DNA of 64,000 nt from Verrucomicrobia bacterium Tous-C9LFEB. Lineage in GTDB: Bacteria; Verrucomicrobiota; Verrucomicrobiia; Methylacidiphilales; UBA1321. Of this stretch, positions 61,185 to 64,000 are shown piece by piece (position 1 is the first letter of the stretch; each line of letters begins with the position of its first letter). The notes under the pieces were generated by a model. It was not told where the DNA came from, searched no databases, and worked only from the letters and a program-made list of their open reading frames with translations. The translations under genes were made by a program, and so were the position numbers. The stretch covers positions 62,001 to 126,000 of the forward strand of contig NEUU01000009.1 in NCBI GenBank assembly GCA_002304345.1, in the 5' to 3' direction.

Positions 61185-64000
61185 ATGAATCTGACGCGAT
61201 GGAAAAAAGGATTGAGATACGGACAATCTGGACGTCTGGCCAACGCTTTCTTGTTTGCTTTGGTTCTGGGTTGGCAATTGAGCCCCGCCCTGGTGTATGC
61301 CAATCCCACGGGTGGTGAGGTGGTGGGCGGCAGTGCCAACATCAGCTCAGCGGGAAACACGCTGACGGTTAATCAGGGCAGCCAGTATGCGGTCATCAAC
61401 TGGCAAGGGTTTTCCATTTCCATGGGGGAACTCACCAAGTTCATCCAGCCGGGGGCGGATAGCGCGGTCTTGAATCGCGTGGTGGGCGGCAATCTTTCCG
61501 AAATTTACGGAAGCCTGCAGGCGAATGGCCGCGTTTATCTGATCAATCCCAACGGGGTGCTGATCGGGTCCAGCGGCGTGATCAATACGTCGGGATTTCT
61601 AGCGAGCACGCTCAATGTGGCGAATGACGAATTCATGGCGGGAGGGAAGCTCCATTTCGTCGGCGACTCGAATGCTTCCGTGATCAATCAAGGCACGATC
61701 AATTCCGTGCGGGGCAACGTGTACCTGATCGCGGCGCAGGTGGTCAATGAAGGGACCATCACCGCGGCGAATGGAACAGCGGGATTGGCGGGCGGTCATG
61801 ATGTGTGGCTGCAGCAGGAAGGGGACGAGCGGCTTTTTATCGCGACGGGTTCCAATGGTTCGGTGTCGAACATGGGGGCGATTCACGCCGCGCAGGTGGA
61901 ATTAAAAGCGGCGGGTGGTAACGCGTACGCGCTGGCGATCAACAACGGCGGGACGGTCCGCGCGACGGGCGTGGCGAATGTGGATGGTAAGATCATACTT
62001 GCGGCGAACGGCGGCAAGATTCTCAACAGCGGGACTCTCGCGGCGAAAAAAGCCAACGGCGATGGCGGTGCGATCAAGGTCAATGCGAAGGATATTGAAT
62101 TTACCTCGGGCTCGTCCTTCGACGTAGATGGCGAAGGCACCGGTTCCGGCGGCACGGCGGATATTATCGCGACCGATACTTTGATTTTTGCCGGCACGGG
62201 CAGCGCGCGCGGGGGCGAGTTGGGAGGCCATGGCGGCTTTGCGGAATTGAGCGGTTACAATCAGGTCTTGATCTCGGGCCATGTGGATTTCCGGGCGGAC
62301 CATGGCGCGTGGGGCAGTTTGTTGATCGATCCCGGCGCGGTCACGATTCAGAGCGGACCGAATGCGGCGATTGATTTCAACACGTTCAACGATGGGTACG
62401 TCAATGCCCAGTTGGGTTTGGGTAGCGTTGTCATCTCCACGGCGAATGCCACGGGTGGTGGCGCGGAGAATATTACGTTGAATGCTGGAGCCGCGCTGGA
62501 TTGGTCCGCGGCGACGATCCTTTCGTTGGGTGCGGGAAACTCCATCATTCTCAATGGCACCATCACCGCAACGAACGGCGTCCTGGTTTTGAGTGCGGCG
62601 AATGCCGCGTCCTCGATCACGGCGGGCGGAGACATTTACGTGATGGATTTCCGGCTGATGCAGGGACAATGGTCCCAACTGGGCGCGTTGCCCGCCTTCA
62701 CGGTGCTCAATAATTTTGTTCTCTCCAACGGCGTACAGTTTTTGCGCGCCGCGGGCGGGACAGGCGCGACGCTCGATCCGTACATTCTCATGGATGTCTA
62801 TGGATTACAGGGCATGGCCTATTCGCCGATGACCTATTCGTATCAGTTGGGCTCAAATATCAATGCTTCGGGCACGGCGACGTGGAACAGCGGAGCGGGT
62901 TTTGTGTCGATCGGTTCGGCGGCGGATGCGTATACCGGCACGTTTAACGGGGCGACCTATTCGATCAGCGGTTTGACGATCAACCGGTCGTCAGCGAATG
63001 ATGTCGGCTTGTTTGGTCGTAGTACCGGGACCGTCCAGAATGTGACTCTCGCCAATGTGTCGATCACGGGTGGCACCAATACGGGCGCGTTGGTTGGCTC
63101 CAATTCGGGATCGATTTTATCCAGCACAGTGAGTGGTGTCGTCAATGGGGTGCAGAATGTCGGCGGTATCGCGGGGGTGAGCTCGGGTACGGTGGCCAGT
63201 ACGATCAACAACTCGACGGTGAGCGGCGGCTACTACATCGGTGGTGTGGTGGGTATGAACACCACCTCTGGCCGTATTATCGGTAGCAGCAACAGCGGCG
63301 CAGTCTCTGCTACGGGCAATGTTGTCGGTGGTATTGCGGGGTGGAATAATGGCGTGGTGGATGGAGCGAGCAATTCCGGAACGGTGTCGGGGACCAATAT
63401 TGTCGGCGGCATCGCGGGCTACAATGCGTGGCAGGTGCTGAACTCGACGAATTCCGGCAGCGTGAGCGGAACCTATCAGGTCGGTGGTATTGCCGGAATC
63501 AATCTGAGCACGCTCAGCGGGGTTTATAATCTCGGGACCGTGACCAATAGTAGCGACGCCACCGGCGGTCTGGTGGGAAACAATCTGGTTACGGGAACGG
63601 TGGTCAATAGTACCAACTCTGGACGTGTTTTCGGTACGGGTTCCGATATCGGCGGTATTGCCGGGTACAATGCGGGAACTCTCAGTGGGGTGATCAATGT
63701 CGCCACGGTGAGCAGCCCCAGCGGACCGGTCGGTAATTATGTCGGTGGTATCGCGGGCCGAAACGCGACCTCGGGAAGAATTACGAGCGCCACCAATAGC
63801 GGACAGGTTAACGGCTTTACGCAGGTGGGTGGTATCGCCGGTTTCAATGCCGGAAGCCTTTCGAATGCGATCAATAGCGGAACGATCAGCGGCAGCACCT
63901 ATGTCGGTGGTATCGCAGGGGTGAATTCCGGTAGTGGCGTCATCACCAATAGCACGCAGAGTGGCAAAGTGTCGGGTGTCCGAAACGTTGGAGGTCTGGT
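61185..64000 (+). CDS. TpsA-like filamentous adhesin with GLUG repeats, 3' end outside the window
   Basis: Opens with ATG at 61185 and stays open for 938 codons to the edge. A long signal sequence of the extended type (MNLTRWKKGLRYGQSGRLAN, then FLFALVLGWQLSPALVYANP) leads into the TPS/haemagglutination domain: AVINWQGFSISMGELTKFIQ, LNRVVGGNLSEIYGSLQANG, VYLINPNGVLIGSSGVINTS. From about residue 575 there are at least a dozen GLUG-type repeats (NVGGIAGVSSGTV, VVGGIAGWNNGVV, QVGGIAGINLSTL). Such proteins cross the outer membrane through a TpsB partner and act in adhesion. No TpsB gene is in the window. Confidence 0.9.
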   Translation, partial: MNLTRWKKGLRYGQSGRLANAFLFALVLGWQLSPALVYANPTGGEVVGGSANISSAGNTLTVNQGSQYAVINWQGFSISMGELTKFIQPGADSAVLNRVVGGNLSEIYGSLQANGRVYLINPNGVLIGSSGVINTSGFLASTLNVANDEFMAGGKLHFVGDSNASVINQGTINSVRGNVYLIAAQVVNEGTITAANGTAGLAGGHDVWLQQEGDERLFIATGSNGSVSNMGAIHAAQVELKAAGGNAYALAINNGGTVRATGVANVDGKIILAANGGKILNSGTLAAKKANGDGGAIKVNAKDIEFTSGSSFDVDGEGTGSGGTADIIATDTLIFAGTGSARGGELGGHGGFAELSGYNQVLISGHVDFRADHGAWGSLLIDPGAVTIQSGPNAAIDFNTFNDGYVNAQLGLGSVVISTANATGGGAENITLNAGAALDWSAATILSLGAGNSIILNGTITATNGVLVLSAANAASSITAGGDIYVMDFRLMQGQWSQLGALPAFTVLNNFVLSNGVQFLRAAGGTGATLDPYILMDVYGLQGMAYSPMTYSYQLGSNINASGTATWNSGAGFVSIGSAADAYTGTFNGATYSISGLTINRSSANDVGLFGRSTGTVQNVTLANVSITGGTNTGALVGSNSGSILSSTVSGVVNGVQNVGGIAGVSSGTVASTINNSTVSGGYYIGGVVGMNTTSGRIIGSSNSGAVSATGNVVGGIAGWNNGVVDGASNSGTVSGTNIVGGIAGYNAWQVLNSTNSGSVSGTYQVGGIAGINLSTLSGVYNLGTVTNSSDATGGLVGNNLVTGTVVNSTNSGRVFGTGSDIGGIAGYNAGTLSGVINVATVSSPSGPVGNYVGGIAGRNATSGRITSATNSGQVNGFTQVGGIAGFNAGSLSNAINSGTISGSTYVGGIAGVNSGSGVITNSTQSGKVSGVRNVGGL

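Noticed and set aside
62940..64000. regular direct repeats suggestive of a CRISPR array or satellite
   Set aside because: The repeats translate in one continuous frame as GLUG protein repeats with normal codon variation; spacer-like units are absent.

Overview
The window looks like chromosomal DNA of a Verrucomicrobiota bacterium (an inference from gene content; no marker gene was searched). The pointers are a fused lpxC-fabZ gene, PEP-CTERM sorting signals, prepilin-like proteins ending in an H-X9-DG motif beside LacI/AraC regulators, glycan-degradation genes, a TpsA-like adhesin with GLUG repeats, and short palindromic repeats between core genes. Layout: (1) 1-9799 is a carbohydrate-use locus built around a LacI-type regulator. 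Leftward genes encode a PEP-CTERM protein, a Gfo/Idh/MocA oxidoreductase and a Tat-exported FAD oxidoreductase; rightward genes encode an H-X9-DG prepilin, a parallel beta-helix protein, a paralogue of the PEP-CTERM protein and a GPH/MFS sugar transporter. The same palindrome (TTTAAC-NN-GTTAAA) lies upstream of both arms and is the likely operator. (2) 9796-10080 holds two abutting MITE-like palindromic elements. (3) 10087-38228 is a 28 kb genomic island integrated at the 3' end of a tRNA-Ser(CGA) gene. About 142 bp of direct repeat, including the last 21 bp of the tRNA, bounds it on both sides, and a C-terminally degenerate tyrosine recombinase sits beside the intact tRNA. Its left half is a tightly packed 12-gene leftward operon (24411 to 10452) that looks like an undescribed isoprenoid/lipid pathway: radical SAM enzyme, duplicated lycopene-cyclase-domain membrane protein, two small membrane proteins with matching helical tails, two phytol/dolichol-kinase-like proteins (one with an extra membrane domain), class I HMG-CoA reductase, UbiA prenyltransferase, PEP-synthase-like ATP-grasp/swivelling-His enzyme, DUF3419 (BtaA-like) aminocarboxypropyl transferase, GNAT-like protein and an AMP-forming ligase. 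Its right half is defence-related: a type I restriction-modification operon (hsdM-hsdS-hsdR) with an AlbA_2/Schlafen-STAND-TPR ATPase gene inserted between hsdS and hsdR, flanked by XRE regulators, one with clear operators, plus immunity-like small proteins. (4) 38298-46586 is core chromosome: lpxC-fabZ, lpxA, a dUTPase-like gene, trxB, and the phoH-HD phosphodiesterase-ybeY-recO cluster, with several MITE-like palindromes in the gaps. (5) 46590-60849 is a second glycan/sugar-catabolism region with GH172/DUF2961, GH5-like and GH39-like enzymes, AraC regulators, a chimeric GntR-type ORF, an ADP-ribosylglycohydrolase-family protein, dehydrogenases, a TIM-barrel isomerase and a YgjP-like metallopeptidase. 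(6) 61185-64000 is the 5' part of a very large secreted adhesin that continues beyond the window. All functions come from reading motifs and family resemblance without database searches; the product of the island's lipid operon is unknown.
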